Shown: positions 16,117-24,753, numbered from the stretch's first letter. The stretch: 64,000 nucleotides of DNA from Pinirhizobacter soli (GCF_015905305.1 NZ_JADZLQ010000003.1:614201-678200), one strand, 5' to 3'. Numbers and translations: made by a program. Notes: generated by a model from the letters alone, not told the origin.

Positions 16117-16980
16117 GTGGCATCGCTCGAAGGATTTGCCATCGCCACCTCCCCGGCCACCGCATCCCATCCACCGATCGGCGCGTTGCTGCGCGAATGG
16201 CGCGCAGCACGACGCCTGAGCCAGCTCGACCTGGCGCTGGAAACGGGCATCTCCACCCGGCACTTGAGCTGTGTCGAAACCGGCAAGGCACGGGCCAGCC
16301 GCGATACCGTATCGCGTCTGGCCGATGCGTTGGGCATGCCGCTCAGGGAGCGCAATGCGCTGCTGCGTGCGGCCGGTTTTGCTGCCATGCACCCGGAACG
16401 TTTACTCACCGCCCCCGCGCTTGATCGCGTGCGCCAGGCGGTGGACCTGATCCTCGCGCATCAGGAACCCTATCCGGCTTTCGTGGTAAGCCGGCATTGG
16501 GACGTGCTGGCCACGAATAAGGCGGCCACCAGGCTCAACCAGATCCTGATGAAAGGACGGCCGTTGCGGCACGGCAATCTCCTGCACCAGATTTTCGACC
16601 CCGATGACTTCCGGCCGGTAATCGCCAATTGGCATGAAGTGGCGGCCCGGTTCATCCGGCACCTGCACGACGATCTCACCGCCAATCCGACCGATCGCCG
16701 GACGCACCAGCTGCTCGACGAAATCTTCGCTTATCCTGACGTCCCGGCGCGCTGGCGGGAGCGCGAGCTGGGCGACGAACCCTCGCCCATCGTTACCTTC
16801 ACCTTCCACAGCGAGCTGGGCGAACTCCGGTTCTTCGAAACGTTCACCACCTTCGCCGCGCCCTACGACGTGACGCTCGATGAAATACGGATCGATTGCA
16901 CGTTCCCGGCGGACGATTTCACCGCGGGCGTGTGCGCAGACCTTGCGGCAGGGAAAGCGAAGCCCGGAAGGCACGTCTAG
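16117..16980 (+). CDS. XRE-family regulator with MmyB-like ligand domain
   Basis: A protein of about 287 residues. The N-terminal HTH is clear (LREWRAARRLSQLDLALETG, then STRHLSCVETGKARASRDTV), followed by the MmyB-like PAS-type domain (AFVVSRHWDVLATNKAA through FETFTTFAAPYDVTLDEIRI). The family includes activators that sense fatty acids or methylenomycin-like ligands. The start is not certain: a GTG at 16117 is preceded by AAGG at 12 bases, while a TTG at 16084 also stays in frame. A short hairpin follows the stop. The downstream CPBP gene is on the same strand. Confidence 0.82.
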   Translation: MASLEGFAIATSPATASHPPIGALLREWRAARRLSQLDLALETGISTRHLSCVETGKARASRDTVSRLADALGMPLRERNALLRAAGFAAMHPERLLTAPALDRVRQAVDLILAHQEPYPAFVVSRHWDVLATNKAATRLNQILMKGRPLRHGNLLHQIFDPDDFRPVIANWHEVAARFIRHLHDDLTANPTDRRTHQLLDEIFAYPDVPARWRERELGDEPSPIVTFTFHSELGELRFFETFTTFAAPYDVTLDEIRIDCTFPADDFTAGVCADLAAGKAKPGRHV

Positions 16981-16986
16981 GCCCTT

Positions 16987-17004
16987 CGGCACGCTTGGGT
17001 GCCG
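16987..17004 (+). terminator. possible hairpin after the XRE regulator
   Basis: CGGCAC, loop GCTTGG, GTGCCG: a perfect 6-bp stem 7 bp after the stop codon. No clear T-tract, so it may only protect the transcript end. Confidence 0.35.
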
Positions 17005-17119
17005 CCTGGCTTGGTTATTCTCCTCCACCAGAATTTGGCATCGCCGACGATGCGGCCTGGGTCTTGGCGTCGCCGGTCCAGCGCTGAGCCGCGTTAAAAC
17101 CTACATGGGGGATCGTGCA

Positions 17120-17953
17120 ATGCCAGACACTGCGACTAGCCGCTACCGAACTTCCCTCCTTTCCTTTCTTATCGCCACGTTCGTCCTGAGCTGGTGTATC
17201 TGGCTGCTCCCCGCGCTTGCCGCACACGGGGTTATCGATCTTCCCGGTGGCATGCAGGTGGTTGCCATCGTGGCGGGCTCCTTCGCGCCTTTCGTGATGG
17301 GATTCGTGTGGGTTTACAGGGACGGCGGGTGGCGCGCCGTGCGCGAATTCGCCAGCCGGGCGCTTGCCTGGCGTATCGGATTCACCTACCTCCTGCCGGC
17401 GCTACTGCTGTCGCCCCTGCTGGGATGGGCGGCATCCTGGATCTACGCTTCGCACGGCGGACCGGCCTCGGAACTCGCGGTGCCGGTGGCGCAGATACCC
17501 ATGGTGATCCTCATGCTGTTCTTCATTGGTGGTTCGGTGAACGAGGAGTTTGGCTGGGGTTATGCGATCGACCGCATGACCGAGCACCGGGCACCAATGT
17601 TGATGGCACCGTTGCTGGGCGGGATCTGGGGCCTGTGGCACCTTCCGCTCTTCTTTATCGTCGGGCTGACCCAGTCGTTCCTGCCGTTCTGGGCGTTCCT
17701 GATATTTACCGTGGCTGGACGTACCTTGTTCGTCTGGGCCTACTTCGGCGCCCGGCGCAGCCTGTTGGCGACGTTGCTGTTCCATACGGCCACGAACCTT
17801 ACGTTGAACCTCTTCGTGCTGGTGGATCGCTCTGGCCAGGGAAATCAGCTGGGCTTCATCGCTTTCGCCCTGTTGGAGCTGGTTTGCGCCACTATCGTGG
17901 TGCTGGCATCGGCGAAATTCCGCAGGGCGCCATCGGCAACGGCGCTTGCCTGA
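17120..17953 (+). CDS. CPBP-family intramembrane metalloprotease
   Basis: A 277-residue protein with about eight membrane helices. It carries the CPBP (Abi/CAAX protease-like) motifs: Glu142-Glu143 in VNEEFGWGYAIDRM, His174 in GLWHLPLFF and a final LLFHTATN. The ATG at 17120 is preceded by GGGGGA at 7 bases; an ATG at 17105 is possible. Members include bacteriocin self-immunity proteins and CAAX-type proteases. No bacteriocin gene is visible next to it, so its role is open. Confidence 0.85.
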   Translation: MPDTATSRYRTSLLSFLIATFVLSWCIWLLPALAAHGVIDLPGGMQVVAIVAGSFAPFVMGFVWVYRDGGWRAVREFASRALAWRIGFTYLLPALLLSPLLGWAASWIYASHGGPASELAVPVAQIPMVILMLFFIGGSVNEEFGWGYAIDRMTEHRAPMLMAPLLGGIWGLWHLPLFFIVGLTQSFLPFWAFLIFTVAGRTLFVWAYFGARRSLLATLLFHTATNLTLNLFVLVDRSGQGNQLGFIAFALLELVCATIVVLASAKFRRAPSATALA

Positions 17954-18043
17954 GCGTTCCGGCGGGGCTGGCGCGAAGCCGATTGATGCTGCAGTGCGGT
18001 TCGATGAATACTCGGTCATTGCCACCCGCTGCCGCACAAGGCC

Positions 18044-19126
18044 ATGACCGAGCTACTTTCCCCCGATGCGCTCGCCCCACAGCAGCTCGACTACGCGCTG
18101 ACACTACCTGCCCGCTTCTATACCGATGCGCGCATGCCGGCGCTAGACGGCCCGGCCATCTTCGCACGGAGCTGGCAGCTGGTATGCCATCAATCGCAGC
18201 TGACAGGTATTGGCGATCACGTCGTCACCGAGATTGCCGGGCTGCCATTGCTGATTGTGCGCAGCGACGCATCAAGCATTCGCGCTTTCCATAATGTGTG
18301 CCGGCACCGTGCAGGGCCGATCGCCAGCTGCGACGGGCAGGGCGCAAAACATCTGCGCTGCCGTTATCACGGCTGGACCTACGGCCTGGACGGCGTGCTG
18401 CGAGGTGCGCCGGAAATGGGTCGAACGCCGGACTTCAACCCGGCGGACATCCGTCTTCCCGAGGTGCGCGTGCATCTGTGGCAGGGCCTGGTGTTCGTCG
18501 CCATCGGCGAGGCACCGCCGTTCGATGAATTTGTCGCGGGGATCGACGAACGCCTTGGGGCGTATCGGGCGTTGCATGACTATGAGTTCCATCACCGCGC
18601 CAGCTACGACGTTGCCTGCAACTGGAAGGTTTACGTGGACAACTACCTGGAGGGTTACCACGTACCCCATATTCATCCGGGCCTGAATAGCCTGTTGGAC
18701 TATCGCAGCTACATCACTGAAACCGCGCAGTGGTATTCGTTCCAATTCAGCCCGCTGGAGAGTGCGGACGATCTCTACGGAAGCGGCGAGGCGCTGTACT
18801 ACTTCCTGTATCCCAATGCCATGCTAAACATCCTGCCTGGGCGCTTGCAGACCAATCGCGTGCTGCCGCTGGGCGTGGATCGGTGCCGGGTGGAGTTTGA
18901 CTTCTACTACGCGCCAGCAGATAACCCCGAGGCACAGGCGCGGCGCGCGAAAGACATCGCCTTCAGCGATGAGGTACAGGACGAAGACGTCACCATGTGC
19001 GAGGACGTACAGCGCGGGCTTGCTTCGGGTTCCTACGAGGCTGGCCGATTGAATCCACTGCGCGAGAACGCCGTGCACCATTTCCATGAAATGGTGCGTC
19101 GCGCTTATCGCGATTCGCTGACCTAG
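18044..19126 (+). CDS. Rieske non-heme iron oxygenase, large subunit
   Basis: A 360-residue ring-hydroxylating-type oxygenase alpha subunit. The Rieske cluster ligands Cys86, His88, Cys106 and His109 have the canonical spacing (CRHRAG and CRYHGW). The mononuclear iron site is in NYLEGYHVPHIHPG (His206, His211), with an Asp expected near residue 312. It resembles choline/glycine-betaine monooxygenase (GbcA-like) and related N-demethylases more than dioxygenases of aromatic rings. No reductase gene is adjacent. The next gene, an amino-acid permease, starts 3 bp later, so substrate uptake and oxidation may be coupled. Confidence 0.87.
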   Translation: MTELLSPDALAPQQLDYALTLPARFYTDARMPALDGPAIFARSWQLVCHQSQLTGIGDHVVTEIAGLPLLIVRSDASSIRAFHNVCRHRAGPIASCDGQGAKHLRCRYHGWTYGLDGVLRGAPEMGRTPDFNPADIRLPEVRVHLWQGLVFVAIGEAPPFDEFVAGIDERLGAYRALHDYEFHHRASYDVACNWKVYVDNYLEGYHVPHIHPGLNSLLDYRSYITETAQWYSFQFSPLESADDLYGSGEALYYFLYPNAMLNILPGRLQTNRVLPLGVDRCRVEFDFYYAPADNPEAQARRAKDIAFSDEVQDEDVTMCEDVQRGLASGSYEAGRLNPLRENAVHHFHEMVRRAYRDSLT

Positions 19127-19129
19127 CGC

Positions 19130-20422
19130 ATGAGCCGCAGCCGACGGGCGCTCGGGTTATGGATGCTGATCGCATTGGTGATCGGCAACATCATTGGATC
19201 GGGCGTGTTTGTACTGCCGGCGGCGTTGGCGCCTTTTGGCGCAGCGAGCCTGCTTGGTTGGGGCATCAGCCTGGGCGGTGCGCTGATGCTGGCCATGGTC
19301 TATGCGTGGCTGTCGCAAATGATCCCCAATCACGGAGGTGCCTACGCCTACGCGCGGCGCGCCTTCGGTGACCGCGTCGGTTTCATCGTGGCGTGGAGTT
19401 ACTGGGTATGCGTTTGGTCGGCGAACGCTGCCATTGCGGTGGCTTTCGCCGGTAGCCTGGGCTCGGTATGGCCGGCGGCCACGGCCACGCCCTTGCGTAG
19501 TGCTTTATGTGCATTGGGAGCGTTGTGGATCTGCACGGCCATCAGCTTGGCCGGCGTGCGCGAAGCCGGCCGCACGGCCATCGTATTGACTCTGCTCAAG
19601 CTGGTGCCGCTGGTGGTATTTGGCCTGTTGGGATTGGGCTGGGTGCATGCGAGTGCTTTTGAACCCTTCAATTCCAGCGGCCTGCCCCTGGTAAGCGTTG
19701 CCTCCTCCGTCGCAGCACTGACATTGTGGGCGTTTCTTGGGCTGGAAAGCGCTACCGTGCCGACCGATGTGGTGATCGATCCACAACGCACCGTCCCGCG
19801 AGCCACCATCATTGGCGTGACGATAGCGGGGCTTGCCACGATGCTCGCCTGCACCGTGGTGATCGGCATGCTTCCCGCCGATGTACTGCACACCTCGGCG
19901 GCGCCGATGGCCGAGGCGGCAAGGCGGACATGGGGCGCCTGGGCGGGCATGGCGATTGGCGTGGTTGCCACCGTTTCATGTTTTGGGGCGCTCAACGGAT
20001 GGGTGCTCCTGCAAGCGCAGACAACGCTGGCGGCGGCGGAGGATGACTTGTTTCCGGCATGTTTCGCTCGCCTGGACAAACGCGGCACGCCGTGGATCGG
20101 CCTGCTGGTGAGCAGCGTTCTTGCCAGTGCGCTGATTGCCTCCAACTACAGCCGCACTCTGGTGGCGCTCTTCACCTTCACCATTTTGTTATCGACTGCG
20201 GCCACGCTTATTCCTTATCTGGTGACCGTGCTCGCATGGTGGCGAATCGACAGCACAGCCAGGACATGGCGGCGACTTGTCGCCATAGGCGCACTTGCTT
20301 TCAGCGTGTGGGCATTGATTGGCACCGGCGCCGAGACATTGCTGTGGGGCGCGGTGCTGCTGCTTGCCGGATTGCCTATTTATCTGTGGCAGCGGTATGC
20401 CGTGAAGAAAAGGAGATCCTGA
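19130..20422 (+). CDS. APC-family amino acid permease
   Basis: A 430-residue inner-membrane transporter with about 12 helices. The first helix has the APC hallmark IGNIIGSGVFVLPAALA (residues 18-34), and a FLGLESATVPTDVV segment lies in helix 6, as in basic-amino-acid and arginine/agmatine-like antiporters. The start codon is 3 bp after the stop of the Rieske oxygenase, so translation is probably coupled and the two may act on the same amino-acid-like substrate. Its 3' end overlaps the convergent MFS gene by 47 bp. Confidence 0.87.
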   Translation: MSRSRRALGLWMLIALVIGNIIGSGVFVLPAALAPFGAASLLGWGISLGGALMLAMVYAWLSQMIPNHGGAYAYARRAFGDRVGFIVAWSYWVCVWSANAAIAVAFAGSLGSVWPAATATPLRSALCALGALWICTAISLAGVREAGRTAIVLTLLKLVPLVVFGLLGLGWVHASAFEPFNSSGLPLVSVASSVAALTLWAFLGLESATVPTDVVIDPQRTVPRATIIGVTIAGLATMLACTVVIGMLPADVLHTSAAPMAEAARRTWGAWAGMAIGVVATVSCFGALNGWVLLQAQTTLAAAEDDLFPACFARLDKRGTPWIGLLVSSVLASALIASNYSRTLVALFTFTILLSTAATLIPYLVTVLAWWRIDSTARTWRRLVAIGALAFSVWALIGTGAETLLWGAVLLLAGLPIYLWQRYAVKKRRS

Positions 20423-21599
20423 AGGTGGCGAGCCAGAACAGCAGCGCCAGCAGGCTCACCGCCGCACCCAACAGGCATACGCCGTTCCAGCCGGCATAAG
20501 CGTAGATGGCCGTCGTGCCGATGGCGCCCAGGCCACTCCCGGCGGCGTAGAAGAGCATATAAAGACCGATCAGGCGGCTGTGTGCCTCTGGCTTGCTACG
20601 GAGGATCAAGCTCTGGTTGGTGACATGCAATGCCTGGCCGCCCATGTCCAGCAGCAGGATGCCGATGACCAGCATCCAGAGGGACCACGGCATAAGTGAC
20701 AACGGCCACCATGCCAATAGCAGAAGCAGCAGCGCGGCGGCGCTGGTGCGTTCGCCAAAGCCGCGGTCTGCCAAACGCCCTGCTCGCGCGGCAGCCAGCG
20801 CCCCGACAGCACCCACCAGGCCGAATGCGCCGATGGCCGTGTGCGAGAAGTTGTAAGGAGGAGAGCCCAGCGGAAGTACCAGGGCACTCCAGAAGATGTT
20901 GAAGGCCGCCCACATGAAAAGCGCCAGGGCGCCCCGGATTCTCAACACGTGTTCGTCCCGCAACAACGTGAACATGGAGACGAGCAGCTGCATGTAGCTG
21001 GTGTGGCCCCGCCTTGAAGCAAGCATGGGCAGTCCCTTTCGCAGCGGAAGGGCAAGACCCAACATCAATAGAGTGGAACAGACGTAGACACCGCGCCATC
21101 CAGCCAGATCGCTGATGCCGCCGGCGAACACGCGTGCCAGCAGCACGCCCAGGAACACGCCGCCTTGCGTGGCGCCAACCACGTGTCCGCGCTCATGCGG
21201 CGCGGCGGCGCTGGCCGCGTATGAGATCAGCCCTTGCGTCATCGCCGTGCCCATCAGGCCCACACCTAGCATGCCTGCCAGCAGTGCCGTTGGCGAACGT
21301 GCTGTCCCCACCACGGCCAATGCAATGACGAGCAACCCTAGTTGCATCGTCATCAGGCGCCGGCGATCCACGATGTCGCCCAAAGGCACGAGGAATACCA
21401 GGGCAAGGCCGCAACCGACCTGCGTCGCCGTGACGACCACGCCGATAGCTGCGCGGCTGATGGCGAAATCCCGGGCAAGCATGTCCAACAGCGGTTGCGC
21501 GTAGTACACGTTGGCCACGCTCAGGCCCGCGGCCACGGCAAACAGCAACATCAGGCCACGACTCACCTGCGGCGCCAGCACGGCTCCGGGAATACTCAT
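20376..21599 (-). CDS. MFS transporter (drug-efflux-like)
   Basis: The 407-residue protein has 12 predicted helices. The loop 2-3 MFS motif appears as PLGDIVDRRRLM, and the first helix has the VANVYYAQPLLDMLARDF segment typical of a large group of YnfM/efflux-like MFS proteins. It is divergent from an HxlR regulator, with a TTGCAT, 16 bp, TACGAT promoter and an inverted repeat between them, so HxlR-controlled efflux is likely. Substrate unknown. Confidence 0.87.
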   Translation of the reverse strand: MSIPGAVLAPQVSRGLMLLFAVAAGLSVANVYYAQPLLDMLARDFAISRAAIGVVVTATQVGCGLALVFLVPLGDIVDRRRLMTMQLGLLVIALAVVGTARSPTALLAGMLGVGLMGTAMTQGLISYAASAAAPHERGHVVGATQGGVFLGVLLARVFAGGISDLAGWRGVYVCSTLLMLGLALPLRKGLPMLASRRGHTSYMQLLVSMFTLLRDEHVLRIRGALALFMWAAFNIFWSALVLPLGSPPYNFSHTAIGAFGLVGAVGALAAARAGRLADRGFGERTSAAALLLLLLAWWPLSLMPWSLWMLVIGILLLDMGGQALHVTNQSLILRSKPEAHSRLIGLYMLFYAAGSGLGAIGTTAIYAYAGWNGVCLLGAAVSLLALLFWLATFRISFSSRHTAATDK

Positions 21600-21610
21600 G
21601 AGTCACCAAT

Positions 21611-21631
21611 CTAGTTTCAAAACAAAACTAG
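21611..21631. promoter_or_regulatory. probable HxlR operator
   Basis: CTAGTTT, seven bases CAAAACA, AAACTAG: a perfect 7-bp inverted repeat between the divergent MFS and HxlR genes. It lies just downstream of the minus-strand promoter elements TTGCAT (21664-21659) and TACGAT (21642-21637), which suits repression of the transporter gene. Confidence 0.6.
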
Positions 21632-21697
21632 TTTGCATCGTAGCCAATCGGTTTTAAAATGCAACTACTTCGGCGAATGCCCGATACCGGAAGTGCC

Positions 21698-22144
21698 ATG
21701 CCCCAGCACAAGACATCCAGCGCCCAAACATGCCCCGTGGCACGCAGCCTCGATCTGATCGGGGATCGGTGGATGCTTTTGGTGGTGCGCGATGCCTTCG
21801 ACGGCGTGCAACGCTTCGGCGATTTCCAGCGCAGCCTTGGCGTAGCACGCAATATCCTTTCCGACCGCCTGCGACGGCTGGTCGAGGCAGACATCCTGCA
21901 GGTCCAGCCCGCATCGGACGGCAGTGCCTATCAGGAATACGTGCTCACCGAGACAGGCAACAACCTCTTTCCCATCGTTGTCGCATTAAGACAGTGGGGG
22001 GAGCGGCACCTGTTTACGCGTAGTGAGGAGCACTCCCTGCTGATCGACAAACGGACGCGGAAACCCGTGCCCTTTATGACGCTTCGTAACGAGAAGGGCG
22101 GTGCGTTGTCCGCCGACCAGACCGAAGTGAAGAAGGTGTCGTAG
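21698..22144 (+). CDS. HxlR-family transcriptional regulator
   Basis: A protein of about 148 residues with the HxlR winged helix-turn-helix: the CPVARSLDLIGDRWMLLVVRD opening (Cys at residue 12 is the conserved redox- or ligand-linked site of the family), then RFGDFQRSLGVARNILSDRL and a wing with EYVLTETG. The start at 21698 was chosen because GGAAG precedes it at 6 bases and most HxlR proteins begin about 10 residues before the Cys; 21659 and 21677 are in-frame alternatives. It likely represses the divergent MFS gene. Confidence 0.85.
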   Translation: MPQHKTSSAQTCPVARSLDLIGDRWMLLVVRDAFDGVQRFGDFQRSLGVARNILSDRLRRLVEADILQVQPASDGSAYQEYVLTETGNNLFPIVVALRQWGERHLFTRSEEHSLLIDKRTRKPVPFMTLRNEKGGALSADQTEVKKVS

Positions 22145-22258
22145 CGGTACGTCGGTGCGGGTGGGCGAAGCCGTATTCTCTGTCGAGTAAGTAAGGCACG
22201 AACCCCTCCATAGCGGCCAGGTAGCGGACCCGGCAATCGGTGAAGCTCGGGGTTGAAA

Positions 22259-22280
22259 GCATGCCCAACCTTGGGCATGC
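22259..22280. repeat. perfect 10-bp palindrome upstream of the DUF6916 gene
   Basis: GCATGCCCAA, two bases CC, TTGGGCATGC. It lies 24-45 bases before the ATG of the DUF6916 gene and 114 bp after the HxlR stop. As RNA it would form a tight hairpin; as DNA it is an ideal site for a dimeric regulator. Confidence 0.6.
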
Positions 22281-22303
22281 TCCCCCGCTACAGGGGGGAC
22301 ATC

Positions 22304-22594
22304 ATGCAGTTTTTTCAGCTGGACCATTTCGCCGGGCATCTCAACGAGACCTTTATGGTCGAGATTGATCAGATGCGCGCGCCGTTCGTGTTGGTCGAGG
22401 CCAGGCCGTCGGGGCACGCCATGGCGGGTGCCGTACGGGAACCGTTTTCGCTTTTATTCCGGAACGAGGCGGCCGTGGTGTTCCCGCAGCGGACCTACAG
22501 CATGAGCAATGCTGGTATGGGCGAATTCGGCATTTTCCTGGTGCCGATCGCTCGCGACCGGGATGGATTCATTTATCAAGCCATATTCAACTGA
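22304..22594 (+). CDS. DUF6916 family protein
   Basis: A 96-residue small soluble beta-rich protein (FFQLDHFAGHLNETFMVEI, then LLFRNEAAVVFPQRTYSM and GEFGIFLVPIARD). It fits the DUF6916 pattern, a family found beside the microcystin-dependent (tail-collar) proteins in Xanthomonadales-type genomes, and three of those genes lie on the other strand less than 1 kb away. No function is known. Its 3' end overlaps the convergent GNAT gene by 19 bp. Confidence 0.7.
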   Translation: MQFFQLDHFAGHLNETFMVEIDQMRAPFVLVEARPSGHAMAGAVREPFSLLFRNEAAVVFPQRTYSMSNAGMGEFGIFLVPIARDRDGFIYQAIFN

Positions 22595-23052
22595 TGCCAA
22601 ACCATGCGCAGATGCACTCCCTCGCTTGCTTCCGGCACAAAGCCATGCCGCTCGTACAGGCGGCGGGCGTCATGGTTGTACTGCAAGACATGCAGGCGTA
22701 AGGCATCCAGGCGAAGGCTTGCGACCAGCACTTGCATCCAGGCCACCAGTGCCGTGCCGCGCCCATGCCCGCGCCACGCCTGGTCAAGCAGCACGTCGAT
22801 CAGCCACAGCTCATTTGCCTGAAGGTTGAGATAAAGCCTTCCGATCGCGACGCCTTCGTGCTGCACGACAAGGAAGTGGCCATGCGCGTATTGGGTGACA
22901 TAGTGACGGTGCTGCAAGTCGAACTGGCTATCGCAGAAAGCCCGCCTGGCCTCTGCCGACCACGGCATGGCGGCGACCTCGTTTGCCCTGGATTGCGCAT
23001 AAAGGTCGCGAAAAAAATCCAGGTCCGTGTCTTGGGCGTACCGCAAGGACAT
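22576..23052 (-). CDS. GNAT-family N-acetyltransferase
   Basis: The 158-residue protein has the GNAT acetyl-CoA pocket: LDQAWRGHGRGTALVAWM (the R-x-x-G-x-G/A loop near residue 93) and a C-terminal RRLYERHGFVPEASEGVH strand pair. The start was taken at the Met of MSLRYAQDTDLDFF, where the fold begins; the longer frame upstream overlaps the next gene and lacks likeness. It follows three tail-collar genes on the same strand and may acetylate one of those products, but that is only a guess from position. Confidence 0.82.
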   Translation of the reverse strand: MSLRYAQDTDLDFFRDLYAQSRANEVAAMPWSAEARRAFCDSQFDLQHRHYVTQYAHGHFLVVQHEGVAIGRLYLNLQANELWLIDVLLDQAWRGHGRGTALVAWMQVLVASLRLDALRLHVLQYNHDARRLYERHGFVPEASEGVHLRMVWHQLNMA

Positions 23053-23126
23053 CCCGGGCGCACGTGGCCCGGGATGGTTGTCCAGCAACTCCCGCGAGGC
23101 GGGAGGGAACGATGGCGTCGCGCCGC

Positions 23127-23660
23127 TCAAGGCCGCGTGGGAAACACACCGGACAATGCAATGCAGAAATTCATCGCCAGATAGGGCTGTTGGTTGGGAT
23201 GCGGCTGGCCCCCCGGCGTGGGAGTCAATTCGGTGACCGGGAAATTGCCTGATACCGTGGTGGTCTGGGCGAAAATCATCGTGTTGTTGGGCGACACCAG
23301 GGCCGATCCACTGGCGGGAATACCTTGCCGCTTCGTGTTGTCCCGCTGGCCGTAGAAATTGGCGGCGTGAGAGTGCGCGGGCATCTCGTTCGTCAACAGC
23401 GTGACGGACTCCGACCCAAACGTCTCGCCAATTTCTCGCGGGGTGAGGTTCGGTCCCGACCCTTGCGCGCAAGCGGCGGAACTTTGGAAATTGGGCAATC
23501 CATAGCTAACTCTGCCATCGCCACCGTAGGTGGTGCCAAGCAAGGAGAACAGCGCGGAGTTCTGTTGAATGGGCATGATCTGCCCCGCGCAGAAGGCCCA
23601 GCTGGCGGGCGCGAATTGGAAGGCGTAGAGCTGAATCTCGCCCATGAACGGATCACTCAT
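23127..23660 (-). CDS. tail-collar (MdpB-like) protein, copy 3
   Basis: A 177-residue protein of the microcystin-dependent/phage tail-collar family: the opening GEIQLYAFQFAPASWAFCAG, then ALFSLLGTTYGGDGRVSY and the collar motif TNEMPAHSHAANF, ending in MNFCIALSGVFP. A good SD (AGGGGAAAC) precedes the ATG. It is the last of three tandem paralogues on the minus strand. No signal peptide is visible. Such proteins occur in many free-living bacteria with no tail genes nearby, so this is not evidence of a prophage. Confidence 0.85.
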   Translation of the reverse strand: MSDPFMGEIQLYAFQFAPASWAFCAGQIMPIQQNSALFSLLGTTYGGDGRVSYGLPNFQSSAACAQGSGPNLTPREIGETFGSESVTLLTNEMPAHSHAANFYGQRDNTKRQGIPASGSALVSPNNTMIFAQTTTVSGNFPVTELTPTPGGQPHPNQQPYLAMNFCIALSGVFPTRP

Positions 23661-23698
23661 GATGTTTCCCCTGAATATGATTGCTGTGCGAGCGAAAC

Positions 23699-24229
23699 TC
23701 AGCCCTGCGACGGAAACACGCCGGCCCAGGCGATGCAAAACCGCACGGTCAATGTCGGCATCAGATTGTCGTGGGGCTGGCTACCACCGGCAATGCTAAC
23801 GGCGGTGGCTGCCAACGGCGCGGGATTCGTGCCGGCTACATCATTGCTGTAGAGCGAGTCGCCGCTGATCGCGCCAAGCTCGACGGTGGCCGAAGGTGTC
23901 CCCGTATTGGCCCCGCCGGTAGTCACCATGAGCGTGTGATTGTGCGCGGGCATGTCCCCAGGCAGCAGGGTGACGGTTTCCGAGCCGGCCATCTGGCCGA
24001 TGACATAGGGCGACAATCCAATGCCCCGGCCCTGGTGGATCGGCACGCGGCCGCGCATATCCGGTACCGCAAACGTCACCTGGCCATCGCCGCCGTAGGT
24101 CGTGCCAATCAAGGTGTAAAGCACCTCATACTCGGCGATCGATTTCAGGCTGCCGTCGCAATCGAACCAGCCGTTCGGAGCGAAGTTGTAGGGAAAGAGT
24201 CGGATCTCGCCGACGTAAGGTTGAGACAT
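23699..24229 (-). CDS. tail-collar (MdpB-like) protein, copy 2
   Basis: The 176-residue middle paralogue: GEIRLFPYNFAPNGWFDCDG, then VLYTLIGTTYGGDGQVTF, LPGDMPAHNHTLMV and FCIAWAGVFP. It keeps the same backbone as its neighbours but differs throughout the 100-150 region, which in tail fibres would be the variable receptor-facing part. The spacing to the first copy is 17 bp and to the third 38 bp, so the three are one operon. Confidence 0.85.
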   Translation of the reverse strand: MSQPYVGEIRLFPYNFAPNGWFDCDGSLKSIAEYEVLYTLIGTTYGGDGQVTFAVPDMRGRVPIHQGRGIGLSPYVIGQMAGSETVTLLPGDMPAHNHTLMVTTGGANTGTPSATVELGAISGDSLYSNDVAGTNPAPLAATAVSIAGGSQPHDNLMPTLTVRFCIAWAGVFPSQG

Positions 24230-24246
24230 GATCGTCGGTCTCCGAG

Positions 24247-24753
24247 TCAGCTGCGGGAGGGAAACATGCCCTGAAGGGCGATAATGAAGTTAAGCGTGGT
24301 GTACGGCTGAATGTTGCTATGCGGCTGACTCTGGCCTTGCATCGAAATGGTAGTTGGGTTCGTGGGAACTTGTGTCCCGCTTCCGGGAGCGTAAATGGAC
24401 GTGCTGCCGGTGCTGCCCAAAAGGCCATTGGTCGGGGCACGCTGGTTGCCGGTCTGACTGCTATAGCCGAAAACGTGCATATGACTTGGAATCTGCGACA
24501 CCGAAAGAGTGACGTTCTCCTGACCCCCGATCGCACCCCACGGATTGTTCGAACCCATGCCATACGGAGTGCGACTTTGCATGTTGGGCAAAGCGAACGT
24601 GGTGACGCCATCGCCGCCGTAAGTCGTTCCAAGCAAGGAAAAAAGCGCTTGATTCTGGCTGATTGCCATGAGTTGGCCGTTGCAGGCGGCGAAGCCCCGG
24701 GGGACGAAATTGAATCCCACGAGCATGACTTGCCCCATAAATGGTGTTGACAT
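24247..24753 (-). CDS. tail-collar (MdpB-like) protein, copy 1
   Basis: A 168-residue protein, first of the tandem set: MGQVMLVGFNFVPRGFAACN, then ALFSLLGTTYGGDGVTTF, VSQIPSHMHVFGYS and LNFIIALQGMFP. The His-x-His in the collar motif and the TTYGGDG segment are shared by all three copies. It is divergent from the giant autotransporter gene, with 297 bp between them that probably hold promoters for both. Confidence 0.85.
   Translation of the reverse strand: MSTPFMGQVMLVGFNFVPRGFAACNGQLMAISQNQALFSLLGTTYGGDGVTTFALPNMQSRTPYGMGSNNPWGAIGGQENVTLSVSQIPSHMHVFGYSSQTGNQRAPTNGLLGSTGSTSIYAPGSGTQVPTNPTTISMQGQSQPHSNIQPYTTLNFIIALQGMFPSRS

Noticed and set aside
23127..24753. Tail-collar genes as a prophage fragment
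   Set aside because: No integrase, capsid, terminase or tail genes lie around them; such clusters are common as stand-alone loci.
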